From Pseudomonas bijieensis (lineage in GTDB: Bacteria; Pseudomonadota; Gammaproteobacteria; Pseudomonadales; Pseudomonadaceae), in NCBI RefSeq assembly GCF_013347965.1, contig NZ_CP048810.1, positions 5,393,501 through 5,457,500 on the forward strand: a stretch of 64,000 bases of DNA. Reading direction: 5' to 3'. This document shows positions 34,571 through 44,177 of the stretch, piece after piece. The position numbers and the translations under genes were made by a program. The notes under the pieces were generated by a model, which saw only the letters and a program-made list of their open reading frames with translations, had not been told where the DNA came from and made no database searches. Position 1 is the stretch's first letter. Each line of letters begins with the position of its first letter.

Positions 34571-35938
34571 TCAGGCCGGCAAGCGGATCCCGAACGTGTT
34601 GGCGCCCTGGTCGCTGTGCACGAACACATCCCCACCATGCATCAGTGCAATCGCCTTGACGATGGCCAATCCCAGCCCATGGTTGGCGCCGCTGTTGCTG
34701 CGCGAGGCGTCGACGCGATAGAACCGTTCGAACAGGCGCGGCAGGTGCTCGCCGGCAATCGGTTCGCCGGGGTTGGTGACGGCAAGGCAGATCTGGTCGC
34801 CAAGGGCTTCGATGCGCACGTCGATCACTTGCCCTGGCGCGGTGTGTTGTACGGCGTTGCTCAACAGGTTGATCAGTGCTCGACGCAGGTGGGCGATCTC
34901 GATGTTGGCCTGGGCGTCGCCGCTGACCCGGACCTGGACCTGGGCGTCTTCGAGAATGAAGTCCAGGTAGTCGAGGGTGGTCGCCACTTCGCCGGCCAGG
35001 GAGGTGCTGGTCAGCTTGGTGGCCTTGCTACCCTGGTCGGCGCTGGCCAGGAACAGCATGTCGTTGATGATCGAGCGCAGCCGTTCCAATTCTTCGAGGT
35101 TTGACTGCAACACTTCGAAGTAATGCTCGGCCGAGCGTCCGCGGGTCAGGGCTACTTGGGTCTGGCCGATCAGGTTGGTCAGGGGCGAGCGCAGTTCATG
35201 GGCGACGTCTGCGTTGAACGATTCCAGGCGCGAGTAAGCCTGTTCGACCCGGTCGAGGGTGGCGTTGAAGGAACTGACGAACTGGCTCAGCTCCGGCGGC
35301 AAGGGCGATAGCTGCAAGCGTCCGGACAGGCGGGGCGGGGCCAGGCGCCGAGCCTCATCGGACAGCTTGATCAGCGGCTTGAGGCCGATACGCGCGACCC
35401 AGTAGCCCAGCAATGAAGCCAGGATCACACCGACGATCGCCAGGCTCACCAGCGCCACCAACAGGCGATGCTGGGTCTGGTAGAAGGTCTCGGTGTCGAT
35501 GCCGATCATGAAGCGTAGCGATGGGCGCAGGTCCTTGGCCGGGAATTGGCTCACCAGCACTTTCATCGGGTAGTGCCGGTGGGGCAACGTCAGGTCGCGT
35601 TTGCCCAGGGGGCCTTGGGCAAAGGTACGGATCTGCGCATCGGGATCGCCGTATTCAAAGCGCGGATCGTCACTGACGATCCAGAAATGGATGCGCTTGT
35701 CTTCTTCACCGAGCAATCGCAGCTTGTTGTTGATCTTCACCCAGTGTTCAGGCGTGCCGTAGCGGCCGACCGTGGACTCCAGGACGCTGTAGCGGGCATC
35801 GAGTTCGGCTTCGGGCAGCAGCCCCAGGCCCTTGGCGACCTGTTGGTACAAGGCACCCCCGATCAACAGGAACACCAACGCCGCCACCAGCGTGAACATG
35901 GCGCTCAGGCGCAGGGCGATGCTGTCAGGGAAGCTCAT
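34571..35938 (-). CDS. Heavy-metal-type sensor histidine kinase (CusS/IrlS family)
   Basis: A 455-residue sensor kinase. It has an N-terminal helix (FTLVAALVFLLIGGALY), a periplasmic domain to about residue 165, a second helix (LLVALVSLAIVGVILASLLGYWV), HAMP, then the H box FNADVAHELRSPLTNL with the phosphoacceptor His. The N box and G boxes (FYRVDASRSNSGANHGLGLAIVK) complete a full ATPase domain. The start at 35938 overlaps the regulator gene by 14 bases; codons upstream belong to the regulator in another frame. The family commonly senses copper, silver or zinc, but the signal here is inferred only. Confidence 0.9.
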   Translation of the reverse strand: MSFPDSIALRLSAMFTLVAALVFLLIGGALYQQVAKGLGLLPEAELDARYSVLESTVGRYGTPEHWVKINNKLRLLGEEDKRIHFWIVSDDPRFEYGDPDAQIRTFAQGPLGKRDLTLPHRHYPMKVLVSQFPAKDLRPSLRFMIGIDTETFYQTQHRLLVALVSLAIVGVILASLLGYWVARIGLKPLIKLSDEARRLAPPRLSGRLQLSPLPPELSQFVSSFNATLDRVEQAYSRLESFNADVAHELRSPLTNLIGQTQVALTRGRSAEHYFEVLQSNLEELERLRSIINDMLFLASADQGSKATKLTSTSLAGEVATTLDYLDFILEDAQVQVRVSGDAQANIEIAHLRRALINLLSNAVQHTAPGQVIDVRIEALGDQICLAVTNPGEPIAGEHLPRLFERFYRVDASRSNSGANHGLGLAIVKAIALMHGGDVFVHSDQGANTFGIRLPA

Positions 35939-36608
35939 CACTGCGACTCTCCAGCACATAGCCCATGCCGCGGATGGTGTGCAGCAGTTTCTGCTCGAAT
36001 GGCCCATCGAGCTTGGCCCGCAAGCGTTTGATCGCCACTTCCACCACGTTGGCATCACTGTCGAAGTTGATGTCCCAGACCATTTCGGCAATGGCGGTTT
36101 TCGACAGGATCTCGCCCTGGCGACGGGCCAGGACGCTGAGCAGGGAGAATTCCTTGGCCGTCAGGTCGAGGCGCTGGCCGGCACGGGTGGCCTTGCGGCT
36201 GATCAGGTCGATCCACAGGTCGGCGATGCTCACCTGCACCGGTTCATGACCACCGCTGCGGCGGGTCAGGGCTTGCAGGCGAGCGACCAGTTCCAGGAAC
36301 GAGAAGGGCTTGCCCAGGTAATCATCGGCACCGTCGCGCAGCCCCTTGATGCGGTCCTCGACCCGTTCCCGGGCGGTGAGCATGATCACCGGTGTCTGCT
36401 TGCGGGCGCGCAAGGCCCGCAGTACGCCGAAGCCGTCCAGGCCCGGCAGCATCACGTCGAGCACGATCACCGCATAGTCGGTTTCCAGGGCCAGGTGCAG
36501 CCCCTCGATGCCGTCCGGCGCCACGTCCACGGTGTAGCCCTGTTCGGTCAGGCCGCGGTGCAGGTAGTCCGCGGTTTTTTCTTCGTCTTCGATAATCAGA
36601 ACGCGCAT
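35925..36608 (-). CDS. OmpR/PhoB-family response regulator (CusR/CopR-like)
   Basis: A 227-residue two-domain regulator. The receiver has the acidic pocket (IIEDEEKTADYL), the phosphorylated Asp in VIVLDVMLPGLDG at about residue 51, and the switch Thr and Lys (MLTARERVEDR; YLGKPFSF). The winged-helix domain holds LTAKEFSLLSVLARRQGEILSK and VVEVAIKRLRAKLD...IRGMGYVLE. It is transcribed with the RND pump upstream (nine-base gap) and the kinase downstream (overlap), so it likely controls this pump operon. Confidence 0.93.
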   Translation of the reverse strand: MRVLIIEDEEKTADYLHRGLTEQGYTVDVAPDGIEGLHLALETDYAVIVLDVMLPGLDGFGVLRALRARKQTPVIMLTARERVEDRIKGLRDGADDYLGKPFSFLELVARLQALTRRSGGHEPVQVSIADLWIDLISRKATRAGQRLDLTAKEFSLLSVLARRQGEILSKTAIAEMVWDINFDSDANVVEVAIKRLRAKLDGPFEQKLLHTIRGMGYVLESRSDELP

Positions 36609-36617
36609 GGCCCCGCC

Positions 36618-39600
36618 TCAGTGGTCTGTGCTCGCCAGTGCCGCCGTCGGCGCCGACCCTGGCTGATGGGCGGGCCGATGGAACAGTCGCTCCAGCCACA
36701 AGTATATGACCGGTGTGGTGAACAGCGTCAGCGCCTGGCTCACCAGCAGGCCGCCCACTACCGCGATGCCCAGGGGCTGGCGCAGCTCTGCGCCGGGGCC
36801 ATAGCCGAGCATCAGCGGCAAGGCACCGAGCAGCGCGGCCAGGGTGGTCATCATGATCGGACGGAAGCGTGTCAGGCACGCCTGGAAAATCGCTTCCTGG
36901 GGCGCGAGTCCTCTGTTGCGCTGGGCGTCGAGGGCGAAGTCGATCATCAGGATGCCGTTCTTCTTGACGATCCCGATCAGCAGCACCAGCCCGATCAGCG
37001 CCATGATCGAAAAGTCCTGGCCCAGCAGCCAGAGCATGATCAGCGCGCCGAGGCCGGCGGAGGGCAGGGTGGAGATGATCGTCAACGGATGCACGAAACT
37101 CTCGTAGAGCACGCCAAGAATGATGTACACGGCCACCAGCGCGGCGAGGATCAGCCATGGCTGGCTGGCCAGGGAGCTCTGGAAGGCCTGGGCTGCGCCC
37201 TGGAAGCTGCCGGTGATGGCCGCCGGCATGCCGATTTCGTTCTTCGCCTGGTCGAGCAGGCGCACCGCGTCCCCCAGGGCCACGCCTGGTGCCAGGTTGA
37301 ATGACAGGTTGGCGGCCGGGAACATGCCGTCGTGAGCAATCGACAGCGGGCCGTTGCTCGGCGCATCGAAGCGGGCCAGGGCCGAGAGCGGCACCATTTC
37401 CCCGCTCAGGGGCGAACGCAGGTAGAAATACGCCAGGCTTTCGGCCTTGCCTCGTTGCTGGGCGTCGAGCTCCAGGATCACGTTGTACTGGTTGGTCTCG
37501 GTCTGGAATTCATTGATCTGGCGCTGGCCGAAGGCGTCGTATAGAGCCTGGTCGACATCGGTGGCGGTGAGGCCGAAACGTGCCGCCGCGCTGCGGTCGA
37601 TGTTGATGTGGGTAATGCTGCCGCCCAGTTGCAGGTCGTTGGAGATGTCACGAAACGCCGGGTTGCCGCGCAGCTTGTCGGTGAGTTTTTGTGTCCAGGC
37701 GTTCAGGCTCGGCCCATCGTTGCTCTTGAGCACGTATTGATACTGGGCGCGACTGGGGCCGGAACTGAGGTTGATGTCCTGTCCGGCCCTGAGGTACAGC
37801 ACCACGCCGGGGATTTTCAGTAATTGCGGGCGGATCCGGTCGATGAAGCCGCTGGCCGACACCTCACGCTCGCCCCGGGGCTTGAGGGCGATCCAGAAGC
37901 GGCCGTTGGCGATGGTCTGGTTGTTGCCCGAGACGCCGACGGAGTGGGAGAAGGTTTGCACCGCCGGGTCGGCGGCGACGATTTCGGCCAGGGCCTTGTG
38001 CTTGGCCACCATGTCCGGGAACGACACATCGGCGGCGGCTTCGCTGGTGCCCAGCACCAGGCCGGTGTCCTGTACCGGGAAGAACCCCTTGGGAATGAAC
38101 ACGTAGCCCACCACCGCCAATGCCAGGGTCAGGCCGAACACACCGATCATCAGTTTTTGATGGGCCAGGGCCCGACGCAGGCCGTGCTCGTACCAGCTCA
38201 GCAGGCGCTCGCCGAACCCGATCTTGTTGTGGGCATTATGCACCGGGGCGCGCATGAATAGCGCGGCCAGGGTCGGCGCCAACGTGAGCGACACCACCAC
38301 TGAAATCAGGATGGTCGAGGTGGCGGTCAGGGCGAACTCCTTGAACAGGCGCCCGACCACGCCGCCCATGAACAGCAACGGAATGAACGCCGCTATCAAC
38401 GAGAAACTGATGGAGACCACGGTGAAGCCGATTTCGCCAGCGCCCTTGATCGCCGCTTCGCGCATGCCGTCTCCGGCCTCCAGGTGCCGGTGGATGTTCT
38501 CCACCACCACGATCGCATCGTCCACCACGAACCCTACCGAAATGACGATCGCCACCAGGGTCAGGTTGTTCAGGCTGAAGCCCATCACGTACATCAACGC
38601 GAAGCTGGCGGTCAGCGATACCCCCAGCACCGCCGAGACAATCAGGGTCGCCGAGAGCTGGCGCAGGAACAACGCCATCACCGCGACCACCAGCAGCACC
38701 GCGATCAGCAAGGTGATTTCCACTTCATGCAACGAGGCGCGGATGGTCTGGGTGCGGTCGATCAGGACCTTGACCTGCACTGCGGCGGGCAACATGGCTT
38801 GCAGGGTGGGCAGGGCCGCCTGGATGCGGTCGACGGTCTCGACGATGTTCGCCCCCGGCTGCCGGAAGATCACCAGGTTGACCCCCGGTTCGTTGTCGGC
38901 CCAGGCCTGGACGTAGGCGTTTTCCGAGCCGTTGACGACCTTGGCGATGTCCTTGAGGTGAACCGGTGCCCCGTCCTTGTAGGACACGATCAGCTCACCG
39001 TACTCCTCAGGTTGGAACAGCTGGTCGTTGGTGGACAGGGTGGAAACGCTCGATTCGCCGTACAGGGCGCCCTTGGCCAGGTTGAGGCTGGCCTGCTGGA
39101 GCGCCAGGCGGATGTCCGCCAGGGTCAGGCCGATGGCGGCGAGTCGGTCAGCCGAGGCCTGGACCCGGATCGCCGGACGTTGCTGGCCGGTAATGTAGAT
39201 TTGCCCTACACCATCGATCTGGCTGATCTGACGCGAGAGCAGGGTCTCGACGTAGTCGCTCAGCTCGGTGCCGGGCATCAGGGTGGAACTGATACTGAGG
39301 ATCAGCACCGGGCTGTCGGCGGGGTTGACCTTGCGCCAGGTCGGCAGGTTCGGCATGTCGTTGGGCAGTTTGCCGGCGGCGGTGTTGATCGCCGCCTGCA
39401 CTTCCTGGGCGGCGGTGTCGATGCTTTTATCGAGGCTGAATTGCAGGATCAGGTTGGTCGAGCCCAGTGCGCTGCTGGAGGTCATCTGGGTGATGCCGGG
39501 GATGGCACTGAATTGCACTTCCAGCGGTGTGGCCACCGACGAGGCCATGGTTTCGGGACTGGCCCCCGGCAACTGCGCGTTGACCTGGATGGTCGGGAAT

Positions 39601-39734
39601 TCCGCCTCCGGCAACGGCGCGACGGGCAGGCGAGGAAACGCGATCACCCCCAGCAGGACCAGGGCAAACGTCAGCAGCACCGTGGCGATGGGGTGGTCGA
39701 TGCACCACGCCGAAACCGAGCCGCGGCCCTTCAT
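36618..39734 (-). CDS. RND multidrug efflux permease (HAE1, MdtB/MdtC-like)
   Basis: A 1038-residue inner-membrane proton/drug antiporter of a tripartite pump. It begins with the typical helix WCIDHPIATVLLTFALVLLGVIAF, then the periplasmic start LPVAPLPEAEFPTIQVNAQLPG. The central proton-relay helix contains GFVVDDAIVVVENIHRHLE with the paired Asp residues. The second half repeats the fold (GFFPVQDTG; GIVKKNGILMIDFAL). Sequence and length fit the MdtB/MdtC/MuxB branch. Only one permease gene is present, so a homo-trimer is expected. It overlaps the adaptor gene by four bases. Confidence 0.93.
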   Translation of the reverse strand: MKGRGSVSAWCIDHPIATVLLTFALVLLGVIAFPRLPVAPLPEAEFPTIQVNAQLPGASPETMASSVATPLEVQFSAIPGITQMTSSSALGSTNLILQFSLDKSIDTAAQEVQAAINTAAGKLPNDMPNLPTWRKVNPADSPVLILSISSTLMPGTELSDYVETLLSRQISQIDGVGQIYITGQQRPAIRVQASADRLAAIGLTLADIRLALQQASLNLAKGALYGESSVSTLSTNDQLFQPEEYGELIVSYKDGAPVHLKDIAKVVNGSENAYVQAWADNEPGVNLVIFRQPGANIVETVDRIQAALPTLQAMLPAAVQVKVLIDRTQTIRASLHEVEITLLIAVLLVVAVMALFLRQLSATLIVSAVLGVSLTASFALMYVMGFSLNNLTLVAIVISVGFVVDDAIVVVENIHRHLEAGDGMREAAIKGAGEIGFTVVSISFSLIAAFIPLLFMGGVVGRLFKEFALTATSTILISVVVSLTLAPTLAALFMRAPVHNAHNKIGFGERLLSWYEHGLRRALAHQKLMIGVFGLTLALAVVGYVFIPKGFFPVQDTGLVLGTSEAAADVSFPDMVAKHKALAEIVAADPAVQTFSHSVGVSGNNQTIANGRFWIALKPRGEREVSASGFIDRIRPQLLKIPGVVLYLRAGQDINLSSGPSRAQYQYVLKSNDGPSLNAWTQKLTDKLRGNPAFRDISNDLQLGGSITHINIDRSAAARFGLTATDVDQALYDAFGQRQINEFQTETNQYNVILELDAQQRGKAESLAYFYLRSPLSGEMVPLSALARFDAPSNGPLSIAHDGMFPAANLSFNLAPGVALGDAVRLLDQAKNEIGMPAAITGSFQGAAQAFQSSLASQPWLILAALVAVYIILGVLYESFVHPLTIISTLPSAGLGALIMLWLLGQDFSIMALIGLVLLIGIVKKNGILMIDFALDAQRNRGLAPQEAIFQACLTRFRPIMMTTLAALLGALPLMLGYGPGAELRQPLGIAVVGGLLVSQALTLFTTPVIYLWLERLFHRPAHQPGSAPTAALASTDH

Positions 39735-40888
39735 GGTTGCGGCTCCGCGGTCTTGGCCAGGGCGGGCGGATCACTGAGCACCTGGATGTGGCTGCCAGGC
39801 TTGAGCCGTGACTGACCGTCGCTCACCAGTTGGTCGCCGGCGTTCACGCCCTTGATGATGTGCATGTCGCTGTCCTGGTAAACCATCACCACCGGCACGC
39901 TCTCGACCTTGTCGCCCTTGATCCGGTACACGAAGTGTTGCTCCAGCCCGCGCTGGACCACGGTGGGAGGCACCACCAGGGCGTCCTTGTCGAGGGCGGT
40001 CTGGATCTTCAGCGTCACCAGTTGCCCGGGCCACAGCCGTTGCGCGGCGTTGTTGAATTCAGCCTTGGCCCGCAGGGTCCCGGTGTTGGTGTTGATCTGG
40101 TTGTCGATAAGACTCAGGCGCCCCTCGCCCAGCAACTCCCCGGTGGCACCATCGGCACCGATGTAGGCCTTGACCAAGGCTTGCTCGGGCGCCGCGATCA
40201 ACCGTTGCAAGGTGGGCAGCATCTGCTGGGGCAGGGAGAACTCCACTGCGATCGGATCGATCTGGGTCACCGTGAACAGGCCTTCGGTGTCGCTGGTGCG
40301 CAGGAAGTTGCCTTCATCCACGTTACGAATGCCGACACGCCCGCTCACCGGGGAGCGGATCTGGGTGTAGGAAAGTTGCACCTGCGCCGAGTCGATGGCC
40401 GCCTGGTTGCCCTGGGCGGTGGCCTTGAGCTGGTTGACCAGCGCCTGTTGCTGGTCATAGGTCTGTTTCGATACGCCGTCATCGACGCTGAGTAATTTGT
40501 AGCGCTTGAGATTGACCTGGGCCACGGCGAGCTGCGCCTGGCTCTCGCCGAGTTGGGCCCGGGCCTGGTCGAGGCTGGCGCGGATCGAACGATCGTCGAT
40601 GGTCGCCAACAGGTCCCCCTTCTTGACCAACTGTCCTTCCTTGACCAACAACCGGGTGAGGATGCCGTCGATCTGCGGCCGGATGACCACGCTGTGCAGC
40701 GACAGGACCGTGCCGATGCCGCTGGCAAAGCGCGGTACGTCTTTTTGCACCACGCTGACGGCCCGTACCGGAACAGCGGCAGGAGCGCTGGGCTTGGCGG
40801 TCACGGGCTTGAGCACAAACCAGAGGACAAGGGCCGCCAGGGCGACCAACAGCACGACGAGCAGGACAGTTTTCTTCTGGGTGTGCAT
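39731..40888 (-). CDS. RND efflux periplasmic adaptor (membrane fusion protein)
   Basis: A 385-residue adaptor linking the permease to an outer-membrane channel. It has an N-terminal membrane anchor (VLLVVLLVALAALVLWFVL), a lipoyl/barrel-sandwich half (RPQIDGILTRLLVKEGQLVKKGDLL), a helical hairpin (LDQARAQLGESQAQLAVAQVNLKRYK), the second lipoyl half (IRSPVSGRVGIRNVDEGNFL) and a C-terminal beta domain. It is similar to MdtA. It is first in the minus-strand operon adaptor-permease-regulator-kinase. No outer-membrane partner lies in this operon. Confidence 0.92.
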   Translation of the reverse strand: MHTQKKTVLLVVLLVALAALVLWFVLKPVTAKPSAPAAVPVRAVSVVQKDVPRFASGIGTVLSLHSVVIRPQIDGILTRLLVKEGQLVKKGDLLATIDDRSIRASLDQARAQLGESQAQLAVAQVNLKRYKLLSVDDGVSKQTYDQQQALVNQLKATAQGNQAAIDSAQVQLSYTQIRSPVSGRVGIRNVDEGNFLRTSDTEGLFTVTQIDPIAVEFSLPQQMLPTLQRLIAAPEQALVKAYIGADGATGELLGEGRLSLIDNQINTNTGTLRAKAEFNNAAQRLWPGQLVTLKIQTALDKDALVVPPTVVQRGLEQHFVYRIKGDKVESVPVVMVYQDSDMHIIKGVNAGDQLVSDGQSRLKPGSHIQVLSDPPALAKTAEPQP

Positions 40889-40971
40889 GGATATGAAAGG
40901 CCGGTTCGGGACACAGGAGTTGGAGCTTTCTTATATAGCGTTACGAGCCGGTCAGGAAGGTGACGGCTAAC

Positions 40972-41008
40972 TGTCAGGCTTGTCAGTTTTGTCCCGGCTT
41001 GCTGTCAG
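40972..41008 (-). promoter_or_regulatory. Three TGTCAG repeats upstream of the RND operon
   Basis: TGTCAG occurs at 40972, 40981 and 41003 (CTGACA on the coding strand of the pump). They lie about 85-120 bases before the adaptor gene, spaced 9 and 22 bases apart. They could be binding sites for the operon's own response regulator. A TATATA-like box lies nearer the gene at 40934-40939. Confidence 0.3.
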
Positions 41009-41124
41009 ATGAATGGTTGTGCTGGATGAAACTGCCCTGCGCGCTGTGATATCGGCCAGGTATACTGCCGCCTTTCGCGGCTCGCTCTTCGGGCCCGACT
41101 GGCATGCATGACCCGGAGCCCTAC

Positions 41125-41382
41125 ATGAATTCCCCGACATCTTCGCCTGCGGACGAACTCCCTGGCGGCGAACAGGCCGATTTGTCCCACAGCGATGTTT
41201 CCAGCGCCGAGGACGTCAAAGCGCCGATTCCGGCCTTCAAATTCCCATTCAAACCAGGTGAGCTGGCTGCGGCCAAGGGTGCCGGGCAACAGCCGTGGTA
41301 CAAGAACGGCGCGAAGAATGGCCATACCAAGACCCCGGGCGCTGCGCCTCCCGGCACGCGTCGTTCGATGGGCAAGCGCTGA
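41125..41382 (+). CDS. Small hypothetical protein
   Basis: An 85-residue polar protein with no signal peptide or membrane helix. It has an acidic N-terminal half (SPADELPGGEQADLSH) and a basic, Gly/Pro-rich tail (WYKNGAKNGHTKTPG, ending RRSMGKR). The ATG at 41125 has a GGAG ribosome site six bases upstream and is preferred over the ATG at 41104. A TATACT box at about 41061 may be its -10. I do not recognise a function. It is convergent with the LysR gene. Confidence 0.6.
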   Translation: MNSPTSSPADELPGGEQADLSHSDVSSAEDVKAPIPAFKFPFKPGELAAAKGAGQQPWYKNGAKNGHTKTPGAAPPGTRRSMGKR

Positions 41383-41411
41383 AATCATCCTTCTTCACGC
41401 ACGGGGCGATC

Positions 41412-42380
41412 TCAGTTCGCGACCCGTGCGCCAGCCAGCTTTCCGCTCAATTCGTAAGCCGCCAGCTCAGACTGGTGCGCCGCGAGGATTTCCGGCAACG
41501 AGCCTCGCAGGTACTCGACCCAGGTCTTGATCTTCGCATCCAGGTATTGGCGCGACGGGTAGATGGCATAGAGGTTCAGTTCCTGGGAGCGGTAGTTGGG
41601 CATGACCCGCACCAGCGTGCCGTTGCGCAAGCCTTCGATGGCGGCGTACACCGGCAGTACCCCCACGCCCATGCCGCTGGTGATCGCGGTTTTCATCGCG
41701 TCGGCGGAATTGACCAGGAACGGTGAGCTGTTGATGGTGACCATCTCCTGGCCTTCCGGGCCGTCGAACACCCATTTTTCCAGCGGAATGACCGGGCTGA
41801 CCAGGCGCAGGCAGGCGTGGTTGAGCAGGTCGCTGGGTTTTTGCGGGCAGCCGCTGGCTTTCACGTAGGCGGGCGACGCGCAGACGATGCTGTAGGTAAT
41901 CCCCAGGCGCTGGGAGACAAAACCCGAATCCGGCAGCTCGCTGGCGAGCACGATGGAGACGTCATAGCCCTCGTCGAGGATGTCCGGCACCCGGTTGGCC
42001 AGGGTCAGGTCGAAGGTCACATCCGGATGCGTCTTGCGGTAACGGGCGATGGCGTCGATCACGAAATGCTGGCCGATGCCGGTCATCGTGTGGACCTTCA
42101 ACTGCCCGGCCGGTCGCGCGTGGGCATCGCTGGCCTCGGCTTCCGCTTCTTCGACATAAGCCAGGATCTGCTCGCAACGCAACAAGTAGCGTTTACCCGC
42201 CTCGGTCAGGGCGATCCGGCGAGTGGTACGGTTGAGCAGGCGGGTTTGCAGGTGGGCTTCCAGATTGGAAATCGCACGCGAGACGTTGGCTGTGGTGGTA
42301 TCCAGTTGCACGGCGGCGGCGGTGAAACTGCCGGCTTCGGCAACACAGCTGAACGCGCGCATGTTTTGCAAGGTGTCCAT
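41412..42380 (-). CDS. LysR-family transcriptional regulator (AaeR-like position)
   Basis: A 322-residue LysR regulator. The N-terminal winged helix-turn-helix is clear (MRAFSCVAEAGSFTAAAVQLDTTTANVSRAISNLE). The two-lobed effector domain begins near residue 90 (GQLKVHTMTGIGQHFVIDAI) and ends in the variable tail. It is divergent from the efflux operon that follows and most likely controls it, as AaeR controls aaeXAB. The ligand, perhaps an aromatic acid, is inferred from that context. Confidence 0.9.
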   Translation of the reverse strand: MDTLQNMRAFSCVAEAGSFTAAAVQLDTTTANVSRAISNLEAHLQTRLLNRTTRRIALTEAGKRYLLRCEQILAYVEEAEAEASDAHARPAGQLKVHTMTGIGQHFVIDAIARYRKTHPDVTFDLTLANRVPDILDEGYDVSIVLASELPDSGFVSQRLGITYSIVCASPAYVKASGCPQKPSDLLNHACLRLVSPVIPLEKWVFDGPEGQEMVTINSSPFLVNSADAMKTAITSGMGVGVLPVYAAIEGLRNGTLVRVMPNYRSQELNLYAIYPSRQYLDAKIKTWVEYLRGSLPEILAAHQSELAAYELSGKLAGARVAN

Positions 42381-42548
42381 GGAGGGCTCTCTTGGGAGGT
42401 GGCAAATTGTGACACGAAGTTACAGAGCTGCGGGACCCGACTAATGGATTATCGCGTTAACGGTAACAAAGATTCACAGAAAGGTCGGCTTATCGCCGGG
42501 GAGGGCGATGCCTAGAATTGCCGCCAATCCTGGACCTATTGACTCCTT

Positions 42549-42639
42549 GTGGGGAGCGAGCCTGCTCGCGATGGGGGGCACCACATCCACCTTCGATGTG
42601 TCTGGCCGGACGCCATCGCGAGCAGGCTCGCTCCCACAA
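42549..42639. repeat. REPIN (two inverted REP sequences), AGCGAGCCTGCTCGCG type
   Basis: Outer ends GTGGGGAGCGAGCCTGCTCGCGA and its inverted copy ending GCTCCCACA enclose a short non-conserved middle. It lies in the LysR/efflux intergenic region, just before the NodT-type gene. The left copy has one extra G (GTGGGGAGC). Confidence 0.88.
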
Positions 42640-42674
42640 GTGTGTTACCAGGCATGCATCCTCATGATCGCTTC

Positions 42675-44177
42675 ATGCCTCTCCATCTCAGGAATTTTGC
42701 GCAAGTGCCGCGTTGCATCAGCAGAGAGCTGAAGACTCTCAGTGTTTGGGTTCTGACATTAACCATCAGCGGTTGCATCGGGACAGGAGGGATTGGGCCG
42801 CAAAGCCAGGTGTTACCGGCCAACCAATTGGCTACCGATGCGGCCATCCGCGATGCCGCCCGCGATGCCCACTGGCCTACCCACCAGTGGTGGAACGCCT
42901 ATGGCGACCCGCAGTTGAATCGCTGGATCGACCTGGCCGTGCACGACAGCCCGAGCCTGGCCATGGCCGCCGCCCGGATACGCCAGGCTAAGGCGATGGC
43001 CGGTGTCGTCGAGGCCGCCGAGTCGCTGCAGATCAATGGCCAGGCGACCCTCAAGCGTCACAACTGGCCCACCGATCAGTTCTATGGCCCTGGCGAGCTC
43101 GCCGACACCACCACCTGGGACAACAACGCCGGCCTGGGCTTGAGCTACGCCCTGGACCTGTGGGGCCGCGAGCGTAATGCCAGTGAACGGGCGGTTGACC
43201 TGGCCCATGCCAGTGTCGCTGAGGCGCGGCAGGCGCAACTGGAATTGCAGAGCAACATCGTGCGCGCCTACATCCAGTTTTCGTTGCACTACGCCCAGCG
43301 CGATATCGTCGCCGCGACCCTCCATCAACAAGAGCAGATTCTAGAGCTGGCGCAAAAGCGCCTGGATGGCGGCATCGGCACCCATTTCGAAGTCAGCCAG
43401 GCCCAGGCGCCGTTGCCTGAGACCCATCGCCAACTCGACGCCCTCGACGAAGCCATTGCCTTGAGCCGCAATCAATTGGCGGCGCTGGCGGGCAAGGGGC
43501 CAGGAGAGGGCGCGCGGCTGCGGCGTCCGACCCTGGCCCTCGGCGCACCTTTGAAGTTGCCGTCGGCCTTGCCCGCCGAGCTGCTCGGCCAGCGTCCGGA
43601 TGTGGTGGCCGGGCGTTGGCAAGTGGCCGCTCAGGCGCGGGGTATCGATGTGGCTCGCGCCGGCTTTTATCCCAACGTCGACCTGGTGGGCAGTATTGGC
43701 TACATGGCCACCGGCGGCGGGGCGCTGGAGTTCTTGACCGGCAAGAAGCTTACCTACAACGTCGGACCGGCGATCACGTTGCCGATCTTCGACGGTGGGC
43801 GCTTGCGTTCGCAGTTGGGCGAGGCGGCGGCCGGTTATGACATCGCCGTGGCCCACTACAACCAGACACTGGTGAATGCCCTCAAGGGGATTTCCGATCA
43901 GTTGATCCGGCGTGAATCGATGGACAAGCAACAAGCCTTCGCCGCTGAATCGGTGGCGGCCGCCCAGCGCACTTACGATATTGCGCTGGTGGCGTTCCAG
44001 CGCGGGCTGACGGATTACCTCAACGTGCTCAACGCCCAAAGCCTCTTGTTCAAGCAGCAACAGGTGCAGCAGCAAGTGGAGGCGGCGCGCTTGAGTGCCC
44101 ATGCCGACCTGGTGACGGCATTGGGCGGTGGGCTGGAAGCCGGTAACGACTCCTCCGACTTGAGCCATGCAGAGTAG
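42675..44177 (+). CDS. Outer-membrane efflux lipoprotein (NodT/OprM family)
   Basis: A 500-residue TolC-type channel of a tripartite pump. The signal peptide ends in a lipobox (LTISGC, Cys about residue 34). Two outer-membrane-factor repeats follow: WWNAYGDPQLNRWIDLAVHDSPSL begins the first, and LPAELLGQRPDVVAGRWQVAAQARGID the second. The open frame runs upstream through the REPIN, so the start is chosen as the ATG at 42675; 42654 is an alternative, and no good ribosome site marks either. It is the first gene of a four-gene operon and overlaps the FUSC gene by 11 bases. Confidence 0.88.
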   Translation: MPLHLRNFAQVPRCISRELKTLSVWVLTLTISGCIGTGGIGPQSQVLPANQLATDAAIRDAARDAHWPTHQWWNAYGDPQLNRWIDLAVHDSPSLAMAAARIRQAKAMAGVVEAAESLQINGQATLKRHNWPTDQFYGPGELADTTTWDNNAGLGLSYALDLWGRERNASERAVDLAHASVAEARQAQLELQSNIVRAYIQFSLHYAQRDIVAATLHQQEQILELAQKRLDGGIGTHFEVSQAQAPLPETHRQLDALDEAIALSRNQLAALAGKGPGEGARLRRPTLALGAPLKLPSALPAELLGQRPDVVAGRWQVAAQARGIDVARAGFYPNVDLVGSIGYMATGGGALEFLTGKKLTYNVGPAITLPIFDGGRLRSQLGEAAAGYDIAVAHYNQTLVNALKGISDQLIRRESMDKQQAFAAESVAAAQRTYDIALVAFQRGLTDYLNVLNAQSLLFKQQQVQQQVEAARLSAHADLVTALGGGLEAGNDSSDLSHAE

